Positions 33,789 through 42,390 of a DNA stretch of 64,000 bases are shown here, in pieces; positions within the stretch are counted from its first letter, which is position 1; each line of letters opens with the position of its first letter. This DNA comes from Thermoleophilia bacterium (GTDB lineage Bacteria > Actinomycetota > Thermoleophilia > Miltoncostaeales > Miltoncostaeaceae), in assembly GCA_020848615.1 (NCBI GenBank), contig JADLHW010000086.1, positions 1 through 64,000 of the forward strand, written 5' to 3'. The position numbers were made by a program, and so were the translations under genes. The notes under the pieces are model-generated. The model was not told the DNA's origin. It did no database searches and saw only the letters and a list, made by a program, of their open reading frames with translations.

Positions 33789-35372
33789 GTGCGAACATGG
33801 GACGCGGTGGCCGATCTGCTCGCCGACAACCCCCTCCTGCTGCTCTTCGCGTGCCTCGCGGTGGGCAGCGCCCTGGGGGCGTTCCGCGTCCGCGGGTTCA
33901 TGCTGGGACCGGCCGCGGTGCTGTTCACGGCGCTCGCGCTGTCGGCGTGGGACGGCCGGCTGGAGCTCCCGCCCGCCGTGGGCAGCCTGGGCCTGGCGGT
34001 GTTCGCGTACTGCGTGGGCGTGGCGAGCGGCCCGTCGTTCTTCGGCGCGCTGCGCCACAACCTGGGCGCGGTCGCCGCGGTGGTGGGCCTTCTGGCGTTC
34101 AGCGCGGGCGTGGCGTGGCTGGCGGGGGACCTGCTGGGCCTGGCGTCCGACGTCACCGCCGGGGTGTACGCGGGCGCCCTCACCAACACCCCGGCCCTCG
34201 CGGCGGCGAGCGAGCAGGCCGGCGGTCCCGGCCCCACCATCGGCTACTCGGTGACGTACCTGGGCGGGGTGATCCTCATGCTCGTCATCGCGGCGTGGGC
34301 CCTCAGCCGTCCGGAGCCCGCCACCGACGACGACGCCGCCCCGGAGCCCCTGGTGGCCCGCACCCTGGAGGTCACCGACCCGCACCTGCCGCCCCTGGGG
34401 GACCTGTCGGCGGCGGAGGACCACCCGGTGGTGTTCTCCCGGGTCAAGCACGAGGGCCGCGTCGAGGTGGCCCGCGCGGACATGGTGGTGGAGCCCGGCG
34501 ACCTGGTGTCGGCGGTGGGCCGCCGGGAGGACGTGGAGGCGATGGCCGAGCGGGTGGGCCACATCGCCGACGAGAAGCTCACGCTGGACCGCCGCTCCCT
34601 CGACATGCGCCGCGTCGCGTTGTCGAACCGCCGCCTCTCGGGCCGCACCGTCGCGGAGCTCGGCCTGGAGCAGCTGGGCGCCCGGGCCACCCGCGTGCGG
34701 CGCGGCGACGTCGACCTCATCGCGACGCCCGACCTGCGGGTGCACCAGGGGGACCGGATCCGCGTGATCGCGATGCGCGACCAGATGGCCCGCGTGTCGC
34801 GCCACCTGGGCGACTCCGAGCGGGGTCCCGGGGACCTGAACCCCGTGGGCCTGTCGGTGGGGCTCGCCGCGGGGCTGCTCTTGGGCCTGGTGCCGCTGCC
34901 GTCGCCGGTGGGCGGGACGTTCACGATGGGCACCGCCGCCGGCCCGCTCATCGCCGGGCTGCTGCTGGGCCGCAGGGCGCGCACGGGGCCCATCGTGTGG
35001 TCCCTGCCGTACACCGCGTCCCAGCTGCTGCAGCAGCTCGGCATCCTGATCTTCCTCGCGACGGCGGGGTCGCGCGCGGGCGGGGACCTGGCCGACGCCC
35101 TGCGCGCCGGCGAGGGCCTGGACATCGCGATGGCCGGGATGCTGGTCACCGCCGTCGCCGCCCTCGCGCTCATCGGGATGGCCCGGGTGTTCGGCCTCGG
35201 AGGGCCACGCCTGGCGGGCCTGGTGGCCGGCACCCAGACCCAGCCCGCGGTGCTCGCGTTCGCGCAGGAGCGCACGGGCGGCGACCAGCGGGTCGCGCTG
35301 GGCTACGCCCTGGTGTTCCCCGCGGCCATGATCACCAAGATCATCGCCGCGACCCTCCTGGTCACGCTGTAG
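33789..35372 (+). CDS. AspT/YidE-like (AAE family) transporter with two RCK_C domains
   Basis: 527 residues from a GTG at 33789. Two membrane halves (about residues 10-175 and 355-525), each with five or so helices, flank a cytoplasmic region of about 180 residues built of two TrkA-C (RCK_C) domains (for example FSRVKHEGRVEVARADMVVEP and VRVHQGDRIRVIAMRDQMAR). The motif GALTNTPALAAASE in the first half and GTQTQPAVLAFAQE in the second are the duplicated signatures of AspT-type exchangers. The substrate is not known; AspT itself exchanges aspartate and alanine. Its 3 prime end overlaps the convergent phosphoribosyltransferase gene by 11 bases. Confidence 0.88.
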   Translation: MRTWDAVADLLADNPLLLLFACLAVGSALGAFRVRGFMLGPAAVLFTALALSAWDGRLELPPAVGSLGLAVFAYCVGVASGPSFFGALRHNLGAVAAVVGLLAFSAGVAWLAGDLLGLASDVTAGVYAGALTNTPALAAASEQAGGPGPTIGYSVTYLGGVILMLVIAAWALSRPEPATDDDAAPEPLVARTLEVTDPHLPPLGDLSAAEDHPVVFSRVKHEGRVEVARADMVVEPGDLVSAVGRREDVEAMAERVGHIADEKLTLDRRSLDMRRVALSNRRLSGRTVAELGLEQLGARATRVRRGDVDLIATPDLRVHQGDRIRVIAMRDQMARVSRHLGDSERGPGDLNPVGLSVGLAAGLLLGLVPLPSPVGGTFTMGTAAGPLIAGLLLGRRARTGPIVWSLPYTASQLLQQLGILIFLATAGSRAGGDLADALRAGEGLDIAMAGMLVTAVAALALIGMARVFGLGGPRLAGLVAGTQTQPAVLAFAQERTGGDQRVALGYALVFPAAMITKIIAATLLVTL

Positions 35373-35856
35373 GTGAGGAGTCCGGGTAGGCGACCGGCTC
35401 GTCCGTCGACCAGGGGAACACGATCCACCGGTCGGTGCGCAGCCCCACGTAGTCGCACGTGACGACGCTGATGGGCTTCTCGTACAGCACGGCGGTGCGG
35501 ACCTCCGCGACGGCGTCCGCGCAGATGTCCCGGACCACCTCGAGGGTGGCGCCCGTGTCGGCCACGTCGTCGGCGATGAGGATCTTCAGGTTGCGGAGGT
35601 CCCGCACCTGCAGCTGCGGCGGGAGGATCACCGGGGCCTGCAGGCGCTCATCGACGCCCGTGTAGAACTCGACGTTGATGAGGAACACCGGCTTGATGTC
35701 GAGGTCGTAGGCCAGGGCCCCGGCCACCAGGAGGCCGCCGCGGGCGATCCCGAGGATCGCGTCGGGCCGGAAGCCGTCCGCGGCGACCTGCTCGGCCAGG
35801 CCGCGGCTCAGCTCGCCGAACCGGCTCCAGGTGAGGATCTCGCGGGGCGGCGCCAC
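35362..35856 (-). CDS. Phosphoribosyltransferase (purine type)
   Basis: 164 residues from a GTG at 35856. It has the type I PRTase core: ILGIARGGLLVAGALAYDL (pyrophosphate loop), and the PRPP motif LKILIADDVADTGATLEVV with the acidic pair. The flexible loop follows (FYTGVDERLQAPVI is before it), and the hood region is DRWIVFPWSTDEP. The overall pattern is close to actinobacterial xanthine/hypoxanthine-type phosphoribosyltransferases, which salvage purine bases to nucleotides in the cytosol. The base specificity cannot be fixed. It is convergent with the transporter gene. Confidence 0.88.
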   Translation of the reverse strand: MAPPREILTWSRFGELSRGLAEQVAADGFRPDAILGIARGGLLVAGALAYDLDIKPVFLINVEFYTGVDERLQAPVILPPQLQVRDLRNLKILIADDVADTGATLEVVRDICADAVAEVRTAVLYEKPISVVTCDYVGLRTDRWIVFPWSTDEPVAYPDSSPTA

Positions 35857-35912
35857 GGGGCGGAACGCTACCTGCCGGGGACCCCGCGCCGCCCGGGGCC
35901 GCGCCGGCCGCG

Positions 35913-37106
35913 TCAGGAGCGGCCCGGGAGCCTCGGCGGGGCGAGGTCCCGCAGCACCTCGCGCAGGTCGCCCCCCTCCAGCGCCGTGGTGAGGAACCGG
36001 CCGGCGACCTTGCCGGGCGGCCACCACAGCGGCTCGCCCACCGACACCACGCCGTGGCTCTCGTCGCGCCCGCCGGCGAGGTCGCTGCGGATGAAGCTCG
36101 CGTCGGCGCCCGACCACACCTGCCCCCGCAGGCGCGGGGCGAACGGGATGGGGTCGACGGGGTGCCCGAGCATGACGGCGGCGGTCGCCGCGGCGGTGTC
36201 CGCCATCTGGCAGGCCACGCCGCCCTGCTTCACCGGGAAGTCCGTGGCGTCCCCGGCGGCCAGCACGCCCTCCGTGTGGGCGACCCGGCCGTCCTGCTCC
36301 ACCGGCAGGAACCCCAGCGGCGTCGCGGGCAGCCCCGGGACCTCGGGCCCGGACAGCGCCGCCATGGTCACCACGCGGTCCGCCCCGATCTGCTCGCCGG
36401 AGGACAGCACCAGCGCCCCGCCCACTCGGCTGCGCGCGACGGTGCCCGGCCGCACGGCGACGCCGTGGTCGTGCAGCAGCCCCTCCAGTGCGTCGCTCGC
36501 CGCGGTCCCGAACAGCGACAGGGGCCGGTCCTCGGCGGTCACGATCGTCACCCGCACCCGGCCGCCCGCGTTCCGTGCCCGCAGGTGCGCGGCGGTGAGC
36601 AGCGCCAGCTCGTACGCCGGCAGCGACCATGTGGGGCCCGACGGCACCACGATCGCCAGGTCGATCCCGACGCCCCCCGCCGCCAGCGCATGGACCTCGT
36701 CCACCAGCCGCCGGTAGGCGCGCACGTCCTCGGTGCCCCGGAACGTGATGTCGGCCCCGCGAAGCCACGTCCGGCGCCGCGCTCCCACCGCGACCACCAG
36801 CGCGTCGTACGACAGCCGCCGGCCGTCGGTGGTGATGACCGCGCCCTCCTCGGCCTCCACGATGCCGAGCATGCCCTTCACCATCGTGAACCCGCCCACG
36901 CGGGCGAGGGAGGTGAGCGGCACCTGCGCCCACGCGGCGTCCTGGAACGGCTCGATGACCGCGGCCGGCACGTAGGTGAACACGTTCGCGGGCGTCAGCA
37001 GCCGCACGCGCACGCGGCCGTGGGCGATGACGCGCAGCGCGAGCGCCGCCTCCAGACCCGCGAACCCGGCCCCCGCGACCAGGACCTCGCCACCCTGCGC
37101 CGCCAT
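35913..37106 (-). CDS. FAD-dependent pyridine nucleotide/sulfide-quinone-type oxidoreductase
   Basis: 397 residues from the ATG at 37106, with a strong GAGGGAG site. The N-terminal FAD fingerprint is VLVAGAGFAGLEAALAL, the second nucleotide loop is LAIVVPSGPTWSLPAYELALL, and the C-terminal FAD motif is EGVLAAGDATDFPVKQGGVACQMADTAA. This arrangement is that of NDH-2, sulfide:quinone reductase and related proteins. The cysteine pair needed for a classical SQR is not evident: only one Cys (VACQM) is seen in the C-terminal part. I therefore expect a peripheral membrane or soluble flavoprotein passing electrons from NAD(P)H or a small donor to quinone, without choosing between them. Confidence 0.85.
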   Translation of the reverse strand: MAAQGGEVLVAGAGFAGLEAALALRVIAHGRVRVRLLTPANVFTYVPAAVIEPFQDAAWAQVPLTSLARVGGFTMVKGMLGIVEAEEGAVITTDGRRLSYDALVVAVGARRRTWLRGADITFRGTEDVRAYRRLVDEVHALAAGGVGIDLAIVVPSGPTWSLPAYELALLTAAHLRARNAGGRVRVTIVTAEDRPLSLFGTAASDALEGLLHDHGVAVRPGTVARSRVGGALVLSSGEQIGADRVVTMAALSGPEVPGLPATPLGFLPVEQDGRVAHTEGVLAAGDATDFPVKQGGVACQMADTAAATAAVMLGHPVDPIPFAPRLRGQVWSGADASFIRSDLAGGRDESHGVVSVGEPLWWPPGKVAGRFLTTALEGGDLREVLRDLAPPRLPGRS

Positions 37107-37261
37107 CGTCACTCCCTCGGACGTCTCCGGTGCACCGTCCCACCGGCGGGGGGAGGGGACATCGGAGACGGACGCACCCGCCACCCGGGGTTCGCCGGAG
37201 CGGGTGTCCGGGAGGCATGCGGAAACCGCGGCGGCGGCGGCACCGCGGCGCTGCGGGCGGT

Positions 37262-37295
37262 CACCCATCCGTCCCGCCCACGGGACGGATGGGTG
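37262..37295 (-). terminator. Long perfect hairpin downstream of the sortase fusion gene
   Basis: CACCCATCCGTCCCG (37262-37276) pairs with CGGGACGGATGGGTG (37281-37295), 15 perfect base pairs with the loop CCCA, 36-70 bases downstream of the sortase gene stop. No U-tract. Confidence 0.75.
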
Positions 37296-37321
37296 GCGCC
37301 GGGCCGCGTGGGCCCGGCGCC
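37295..37321 (-). terminator. Second tandem hairpin
   Basis: GGCGCCGGGCC (37295-37305) pairs with GGCCCGGCGCC (37311-37321) around a 5-base loop, directly adjoining the 15-pair hairpin. On the transcript it comes first, 10 bases after the stop. Confidence 0.6.
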
Positions 37322-37331
37322 GCGCCGACGG

Positions 37332-40106
37332 CTACCGCACGGGGACCGCGGTCACCACGACGTTGTCGCGGTAGTGCCCGGTCTGGGTGTTGAACGGCCC
37401 GCCGCAGGTCACCAGCACCAGCCGGGCAGCGCCCCGCGTGGAGTAGATGGCCGCCGGCAGATCCGTCTTCTCGTACGTCTTCACCGTGGTGACGCGGTAC
37501 GTCCGGGTCTTCCCGTCCGCGGTGGTCACCTGCACGCGGCTGCGCGCCGTCGCCCGCTTGAGCGGCCCGAAGGCGCCCACGCCGGCCCTGGCGGAGTCCA
37601 CGTGCCCGGCGATGAGCACCGCGCCGGTGCTGTCACCGGGAGCCGCGCCGTCACGGAACCAGCCGGTGCGCCTGATGTTCGTGGGAACGTCCAGGGCACC
37701 CGTCGCCAGGTCGATGCCGACGCCCTGCACCGGGGCGTCCACCCCGAGGTCGGCGATCCTCACCCGCGTGGGGGCGGAACGGCCGGACTGCAGCCCGCGG
37801 GCGGGCGCCCGCGCCGTGTCGCCCCGGCCGGTGAGGATGAGCGGCCGCGCGAGGGCCGTCTCGCTCACCTCGCCGCACGCGCCCTCGGTGCTCTTCACCA
37901 GGCCCGTCCCGACGAGCTTCTCACGGTAGGTGTAGAAGCCCGCCTTGGCGATGGTGACCGCCGGCGACCGGGTCTCCCCGTCGCCCTTCACCGTGAAGCT
38001 CCCCTTCCAGAACGGGGTGACGTCGCAGCGGATCGCGGCCTTCGTGGCGAACGGCCCGAACAGCTCGAGCTGCACCGTCGCCTCGGAGTCGCCCAGGCCC
38101 TTCACGCGGACCCGGTCGAAGATCTGCTGGCCGGGCTTCACCACGTCGGAGGACGCGATGGTCGTGACCTCCGGCTCGGCGGAGACCAGCGCGGTCTCGC
38201 TCGCCTCACCGCACGGAGTCGTCACGCCGGAGTTCGCCTCCGACTCGGCGATCGACGCACGGTAGGTGTAGTAGCCCACGTTGTTGAGCCGCACCTTGCC
38301 GGTGGCGTGGACGCCGTCGCCGATCTCGGCGTCGATCGTGCCGGTCCACGCCGGCGTGCCGGAGCAGTTGATCGCCTCGCGGGTGGGGTACGGACCCCAC
38401 AGCTCCATGTTGATGGTGGTGGACAGCGCGCCCATGCCGCTCACGATCACCCGGTCCGACAGCTGCTGGCCGGGCTTGAGCTGCAGAGCGCTCACCTGGC
38501 TGGTGATGCGCGGGGCGCCGGTCACGATCACGCCCTCGCTGGTCTCACCGCACTTGCCCTCGAAGCCGCGCACGAAGCCGTTCGCCTCGAGCCGCTCGCG
38601 GTACGTGTAGTAGCCGCCCACGGTGGGGGTGAACTGCTCGGTCACGTACTCGCCGTCGCCGGTGGCGGTGACCCCGCCGGTCCAGATGGGCGCGCCGTCG
38701 CAGTTCACGGCGGCCGCGGTGCTGAACGGCCCGTACAGGGAGATCGAGACCGGGGAGGTCTCGCCGTTCAGGCCCGTCACGACGGCCGTGTCGGAGATGG
38801 GCTGGCCCACCGGGGTGCGGGCCGTGCTGGCCTGGGTGCGCACCGCCGGCTGGGTCTCCACGCGGATCGTCTCGGCGGGCACGCCGCACGGGGTGGTGAC
38901 GCCGGTGAAGTCCTCGTCGCCCGCGATGATGATGCGGTACGTGTAGATGCCGGGCTTCGTGGGCCGGATGACCCCGGTCTGGTAGGTCCCGGACTTGGTG
39001 ACCTCGATGTCGGCCGTCGCGGCGGGCGCCGCGGTGCAGGCGATGTCCGCCTCGCGGCGGAACGGCCCGTGCAACTCCACCTTCACGGCGGTCTTCCGTC
39101 CGCCGGGCAGGCCCGTGATGGTGATGCGGTCACGGGTGGCGCCGCCCACCAGCAGCTTCGCGGGGCGCGCCTGGGTGGTCACCGTCGCGCGGGTGCGCGC
39201 CACGGTGCCGGTCGCGGTGGCCGCCACGGTCTGGGAGGCGGCGGTCGCGAGGCGCTGCCCGTTGCGGGCGGCGGCGGCCGTCGTGGGACGGAACACCCGC
39301 GGCAGCGTGGAGGCGATGGGCGCGCTCCGCGCCGTGAGGGAGATGTCGCCGGCGCCGTCCGGCGTGAAGGTGACGGTGGCGACGCCGGTGCTGCCGGTGC
39401 TCACCCGGGCGGGGAGGTCCGACGCGCCCTTGGAGGTGAGCGTGAGCGCGACGCCCGGCACGGGCGCGCCGGTGGCGGACAGGACCCGGATGGTCGCCTT
39501 GGCGTCGGACCCCACGCGCAGCCCGCCGGCGAACGCCGCCCGCACCCGGTATGGGCCGCGGTAGCGGTCGGCGTCGGCGCTGATCCTGCGGTAGATGGAG
39601 GCGACGGTCGCGCCGATGGCGTCTGGTGCGGCCTCGCCGGGGGCGCCGTCGCCCATGAGGCCGTGCACGTAGAGCATCACGGCGGCCTGCTGGTTGGCGT
39701 TGCTGCTGCGCCCGTGGTTCCACAGGGCGTACGCCATCCGCGACAGCTCGGCGTTGGAGATGGTCCGCCCGGCCTTGTTCTTCAGGCCGGTGACGTCGTC
39801 GATCTCCGTGAAGGCGTAGCGCTTGGCCGGGTACCAGAAGCGCAGGTCGATGCAGAAGGCCGGCGGGATGCCGTCGATGGCCCCCCGGTAGTCGCCGAAC
39901 CAGCGGATGCCGTACTTGTAGCGCTGGTAGCTGCCCACTCCCGTGGTGCCGCAGGTGTCGCGGCCGACGGAGGAACAGGGGTCGTTCTGATTCGGAGGCT
40001 CGGCCGCCGGTGCGTCCGCGGCGGTCATCAGCATGCCGGCCGCGACGGCCAGCCCTGCGATGACGCCCCAGGTGCGCCGGGACCGGCACGGGGGTGCGAG
40101 GTCCAT
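37332..40106 (-). CDS. Secreted fusion: thioester-like domain, four repeats and class F sortase
   Basis: 924 residues from the ATG at 40106, with AGGAGG upstream. Residues 1-35 are a signal peptide. Residues about 45-190 resemble the thioester (TQXA) adhesion domain: PPAFCIDLRF with Cys85 and NQQAAVMLYV with Gln139/Gln140, the two residues whose side chains would form an internal thioester. Residues 190-265 look like one Ig-like strand-rich module. Four repeats of about 112 residues follow (about 317-428, 429-540, 541-652, 653-755), each with E-L-x-G-P[FY], YTYR and a conserved cysteine pair. Residues 775-924 are a class F sortase: His835 (IAGHVDS), Cys901 (LVLVTCGG) and Arg913 (HYRDNVVV). 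There is no LPxTG signal or C-terminal membrane anchor. Such a fusion would let a surface adhesin carry its own transpeptidase; the activity is inferred from residues only. Confidence 0.85.
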   Translation of the reverse strand: MDLAPPCRSRRTWGVIAGLAVAAGMLMTAADAPAAEPPNQNDPCSSVGRDTCGTTGVGSYQRYKYGIRWFGDYRGAIDGIPPAFCIDLRFWYPAKRYAFTEIDDVTGLKNKAGRTISNAELSRMAYALWNHGRSSNANQQAAVMLYVHGLMGDGAPGEAAPDAIGATVASIYRRISADADRYRGPYRVRAAFAGGLRVGSDAKATIRVLSATGAPVPGVALTLTSKGASDLPARVSTGSTGVATVTFTPDGAGDISLTARSAPIASTLPRVFRPTTAAAARNGQRLATAASQTVAATATGTVARTRATVTTQARPAKLLVGGATRDRITITGLPGGRKTAVKVELHGPFRREADIACTAAPAATADIEVTKSGTYQTGVIRPTKPGIYTYRIIIAGDEDFTGVTTPCGVPAETIRVETQPAVRTQASTARTPVGQPISDTAVVTGLNGETSPVSISLYGPFSTAAAVNCDGAPIWTGGVTATGDGEYVTEQFTPTVGGYYTYRERLEANGFVRGFEGKCGETSEGVIVTGAPRITSQVSALQLKPGQQLSDRVIVSGMGALSTTINMELWGPYPTREAINCSGTPAWTGTIDAEIGDGVHATGKVRLNNVGYYTYRASIAESEANSGVTTPCGEASETALVSAEPEVTTIASSDVVKPGQQIFDRVRVKGLGDSEATVQLELFGPFATKAAIRCDVTPFWKGSFTVKGDGETRSPAVTIAKAGFYTYREKLVGTGLVKSTEGACGEVSETALARPLILTGRGDTARAPARGLQSGRSAPTRVRIADLGVDAPVQGVGIDLATGALDVPTNIRRTGWFRDGAAPGDSTGAVLIAGHVDSARAGVGAFGPLKRATARSRVQVTTADGKTRTYRVTTVKTYEKTDLPAAIYSTRGAARLVLVTCGGPFNTQTGHYRDNVVVTAVPVR
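37842..39158 (-). repeat. Four tandem 112-residue repeats inside the sortase fusion
   Basis: The repeat unit begins near a P-G-Q-Q/P-V-G-Q motif, carries V-E-L-x-G-P-F, a Cys within I-x-C-x-x-x-P, W-x-G, G-[YF]-Y-T-Y-R, and ends in C-G-E-x-S-E-T. Units 2, 3 and 4 start at residues 429, 541 and 653, exactly 112 residues apart. Each has two cysteines. Unit 1 is the most diverged (lacking W-x-G). Confidence 0.8.
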
Positions 40107-40221
40107 GCGCGCGACCCTACCTCCTGGGAACCCCCGATCGCTACGGAGCGTCCGCCCCTCATGGGGGGACTCCCGGTGCCGATCTCGAACATGACCGCAC
40201 GGCGGACGAGGGTGAGGGCGG

Positions 40222-41004
40222 ATGAGCGGACCACTGATCATGATCGACGGAGTGCCCGTGCCCGGCGGCGAGACCGCCCGGGTCCCGCTGGACGACGGGC
40301 TCGTCCGCGGTGACGGCGTGTTCGAGGGCATGCGCCAGTACGGGCGGCGCATCCGCACCACCGAGGCGCACCTTGACCGCATGGAGCGGTCCTGCCGGGC
40401 GATCTCCCTGCCGTTCGACCGCGCGCTGGTCGCGGAGGAGCTGCGGCGCTTCGCCGGGAGCACCTCGCAGGCCGACTGCGCGATCCGGCTCATGCTCACC
40501 CGCGGTGGCCGGCGCATCCTGCGCGAGGAGCCGCTGCCGCCCCACGCGGACTCCTGGCGCCTCATGGCCGTGGAGCACCGCATCAGCCCGCTGCTCATGG
40601 AGAGCAAGACCCTGAGCTACGCGGCGAACATGCAGGCCAACCGGCTGGCGAGGGCCGCCGGCTTCGACGAGGCCCTGATGGTGCGCGCCGGCGACCGGGT
40701 GGTGCTGGAGGCGCCCACCAGCTCGTTCCTGTGGATCGAGGGCGGCGAGGTGGTGTTCCCGCCGCTGTCGCTCGGCATCCTGGACTCCCTCACCCGCCGC
40801 CTGGTGGTGGAGGCCGTCCCGGTGCGGGAGCGCGAGCTGCCGGTGGAGGGCCTGGCCGGTGCCGACGGGGCACTCCTGGTGAGCAGCGTGCTCGAGAGCC
40901 GCCCCGTCCGGGCGGTGGGCGACATCGCGATCCCCACCGACGGGGCGCGGCTCGGCGAGGTCCGCCGCGCCCTGTCGGAGATCACCCTGGCCCGCCTGAG
41001 CTGA
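40222..41004 (+). CDS. Class IV aminotransferase / aminodeoxychorismate lyase-like protein
   Basis: 260 residues from the ATG at 40222. The PLP lysine is Lys129 in SKTLSYAANMQAN, and the fold-type IV pattern includes VPLDDGLVRGDGVFEGMR near the start, EALMVRAGDRVVLEAPTSSFLWIE for the cofactor phosphate, and LLVSSVLESRPV near the end. Relatives are branched-chain aminotransferases, D-amino acid aminotransferases and PabC. The short length and the Arg-rich substrate side favour PabC- or D-amino-acid-like enzymes, but I cannot choose. Divergent from the sortase fusion; convergent with the DsbA-like gene. Confidence 0.85.
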   Translation: MSGPLIMIDGVPVPGGETARVPLDDGLVRGDGVFEGMRQYGRRIRTTEAHLDRMERSCRAISLPFDRALVAEELRRFAGSTSQADCAIRLMLTRGGRRILREEPLPPHADSWRLMAVEHRISPLLMESKTLSYAANMQANRLARAAGFDEALMVRAGDRVVLEAPTSSFLWIEGGEVVFPPLSLGILDSLTRRLVVEAVPVRERELPVEGLAGADGALLVSSVLESRPVRAVGDIAIPTDGARLGEVRRALSEITLARLS

Positions 41005-41694
41005 TCACCCCTCGGCGAGGGCGGCGCGCAGGTTGGCGCGCACCTCGCCGATGGGCCGCCACGCCGGCACGATCCGGCCGTTCACGTAGAACCTGGGGAC
41101 GCCGTCCAGCGACACCTCCAGGGCGCGCTCGCGGTCGGCGAGCGTCTCGGCGAGGTGGTCCCGCGGGTCCGCGAGGCGCGTCCAGATGCGCTCCGGCACG
41201 TCGAGGCCCGCGTCCACCATGGCGGCGCGCAGGGCGGCCGGGTCGTCCATCGCCGTGCCACGCACGAAGTTCGCGCTCCACACGGCGCGGGCGAGGCTCC
41301 ACATGTCGGGCAGGTCGGTGCCCTCCTCGTCACGGGCCATCGCCAGCAGCCGGTGGGCGAGGAGCGGGTTGTACAGGTAGGTGTGGCGCGCGGGGTCCAT
41401 GCCGATCCCCACCGAGCGCAGGAACGCCGCGAGCTCCGCCCTGGCCGCCGCCGCCTGCTGGGCGTCCATGCCGTACCTCGCCCACTGGTCGTCCGTGCGC
41501 ATCCCCTCCGGCGGGTTCATGTCGTGCAGGCGGATGAACCGCCACCGCAGCCGCACGGCCGGCATGGACGCGTCGGCGGCCACCTCGTCCAGGACCCGGC
41601 GGATGGTGGCGAGGCCGCCATGGCACCAGGGGCAGCTGACGTCGACGAACACCTCGACGCCGGCGGGTGCGGGGACGGGTGCGGCTGGGGTCAT
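41005..41694 (-). CDS. DsbA/FrnE family oxidoreductase
   Basis: 229 residues from the ATG at 41694. The redox motif is CPWC (Cys21-Cys24, DVSCPWCHGG), the large helical insertion contains the FrnE-type segments RWRFIRLHDMNPPEG and HTYLYNPLLAHRLLAMARDE, and the cis-proline loop is DGVPRFYVNGR. There is no signal peptide, so it is cytosolic, as are FrnE-like proteins and 2-hydroxychromene-2-carboxylate isomerase relatives. It probably acts on disulfides or in thiol stress. It is divergent from a cysteine dioxygenase gene, which fits thiol metabolism. Confidence 0.88.
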   Translation of the reverse strand: MTPAAPVPAPAGVEVFVDVSCPWCHGGLATIRRVLDEVAADASMPAVRLRWRFIRLHDMNPPEGMRTDDQWARYGMDAQQAAAARAELAAFLRSVGIGMDPARHTYLYNPLLAHRLLAMARDEEGTDLPDMWSLARAVWSANFVRGTAMDDPAALRAAMVDAGLDVPERIWTRLADPRDHLAETLADRERALEVSLDGVPRFYVNGRIVPAWRPIGEVRANLRAALAEG

Positions 41695-41850
41695 GGGCGG
41701 CTCCGTGGAGGGGGTTTCCGGGGGTGGATCAGGGGCATTCGTCCCGCGATCCGCACGACCGAACCCTGGCAGGTTGTTCACCGGTTGTCTGCTACACACC
41801 GGGGGCGGGACCCACACCGCCGAACCGCCGAGCAAACGGAGCCCCAGAAC

Positions 41851-42390
41851 GTGACGACGCACACGCTTCCTCCGCCGCCATGGCCCTTCCCGGCCCTCCC
41901 GCAGGAGCTCCGCTTCCTGGAGGACGTCGACCATGTCATGCGGGCCCCGGAGCTCGTCCGGCTGGGACAGCGCATCGCCGCGACCGGCGCGTGGCGCGAC
42001 TACATCGTGGAGAGCCACGACTACCGCGACTACCGGCTCGTGTTCGAGAACGAGTACACCGACATCTGGGTGCTGTCGTGGCTGCCCGGCCAGACCACCG
42101 GCTTCCACGACCACGACATCTCCGAGGTCGGCATCACCGTGTTGCAGGGGAGCCTCCGCGAGGGCCACATGCACATGGGCGCCCCGTCCACCAGCCACGT
42201 GATGCACGCCGGCGACACCCAGGAGGGGACGTTCGGCTACATCCACCAGGTGCAGCACGAGGAGGGCGAGATCGCGGCGAGCCTCCACGCGTACTCCCCG
42301 CCGCTCTTGCGGGTGGGCCAGTACCGGGAGCGCGACGGGCGGATGATCCGGCTGCCGGAGCCGGGCCGCACGCGCCTCACCCCCGGCTGA
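41851..42390 (+). CDS. Cysteine dioxygenase type I family protein
   Basis: 179 residues from a GTG at 41851. It is a cupin whose iron would be held by His86 and His88 (GFHDHDISE) and His146 (SLHAYSPPL), the pattern of type I cysteine/thiol dioxygenases. The family enzyme adds two oxygens to the cysteine thiol, giving cysteine sulfinate. The Tyr of the eukaryotic Cys-Tyr cross-link region is present (HAYSPP), but a cross-link cannot be inferred. An upstream in-frame extension lacks family similarity. The last 14 bases overlap the convergent Mur-ligase gene. Confidence 0.88.
   Translation: MTTHTLPPPPWPFPALPQELRFLEDVDHVMRAPELVRLGQRIAATGAWRDYIVESHDYRDYRLVFENEYTDIWVLSWLPGQTTGFHDHDISEVGITVLQGSLREGHMHMGAPSTSHVMHAGDTQEGTFGYIHQVQHEEGEIAASLHAYSPPLLRVGQYRERDGRMIRLPEPGRTRLTPG

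Noticed and set aside
36054-40313. A 1419-codon plus-strand frame opposite the flavoprotein and sortase fusion genes
   Set aside because: Low-complexity Arg/Gly/His composition and perfect antisense overlap with two genes having catalytic motifs.
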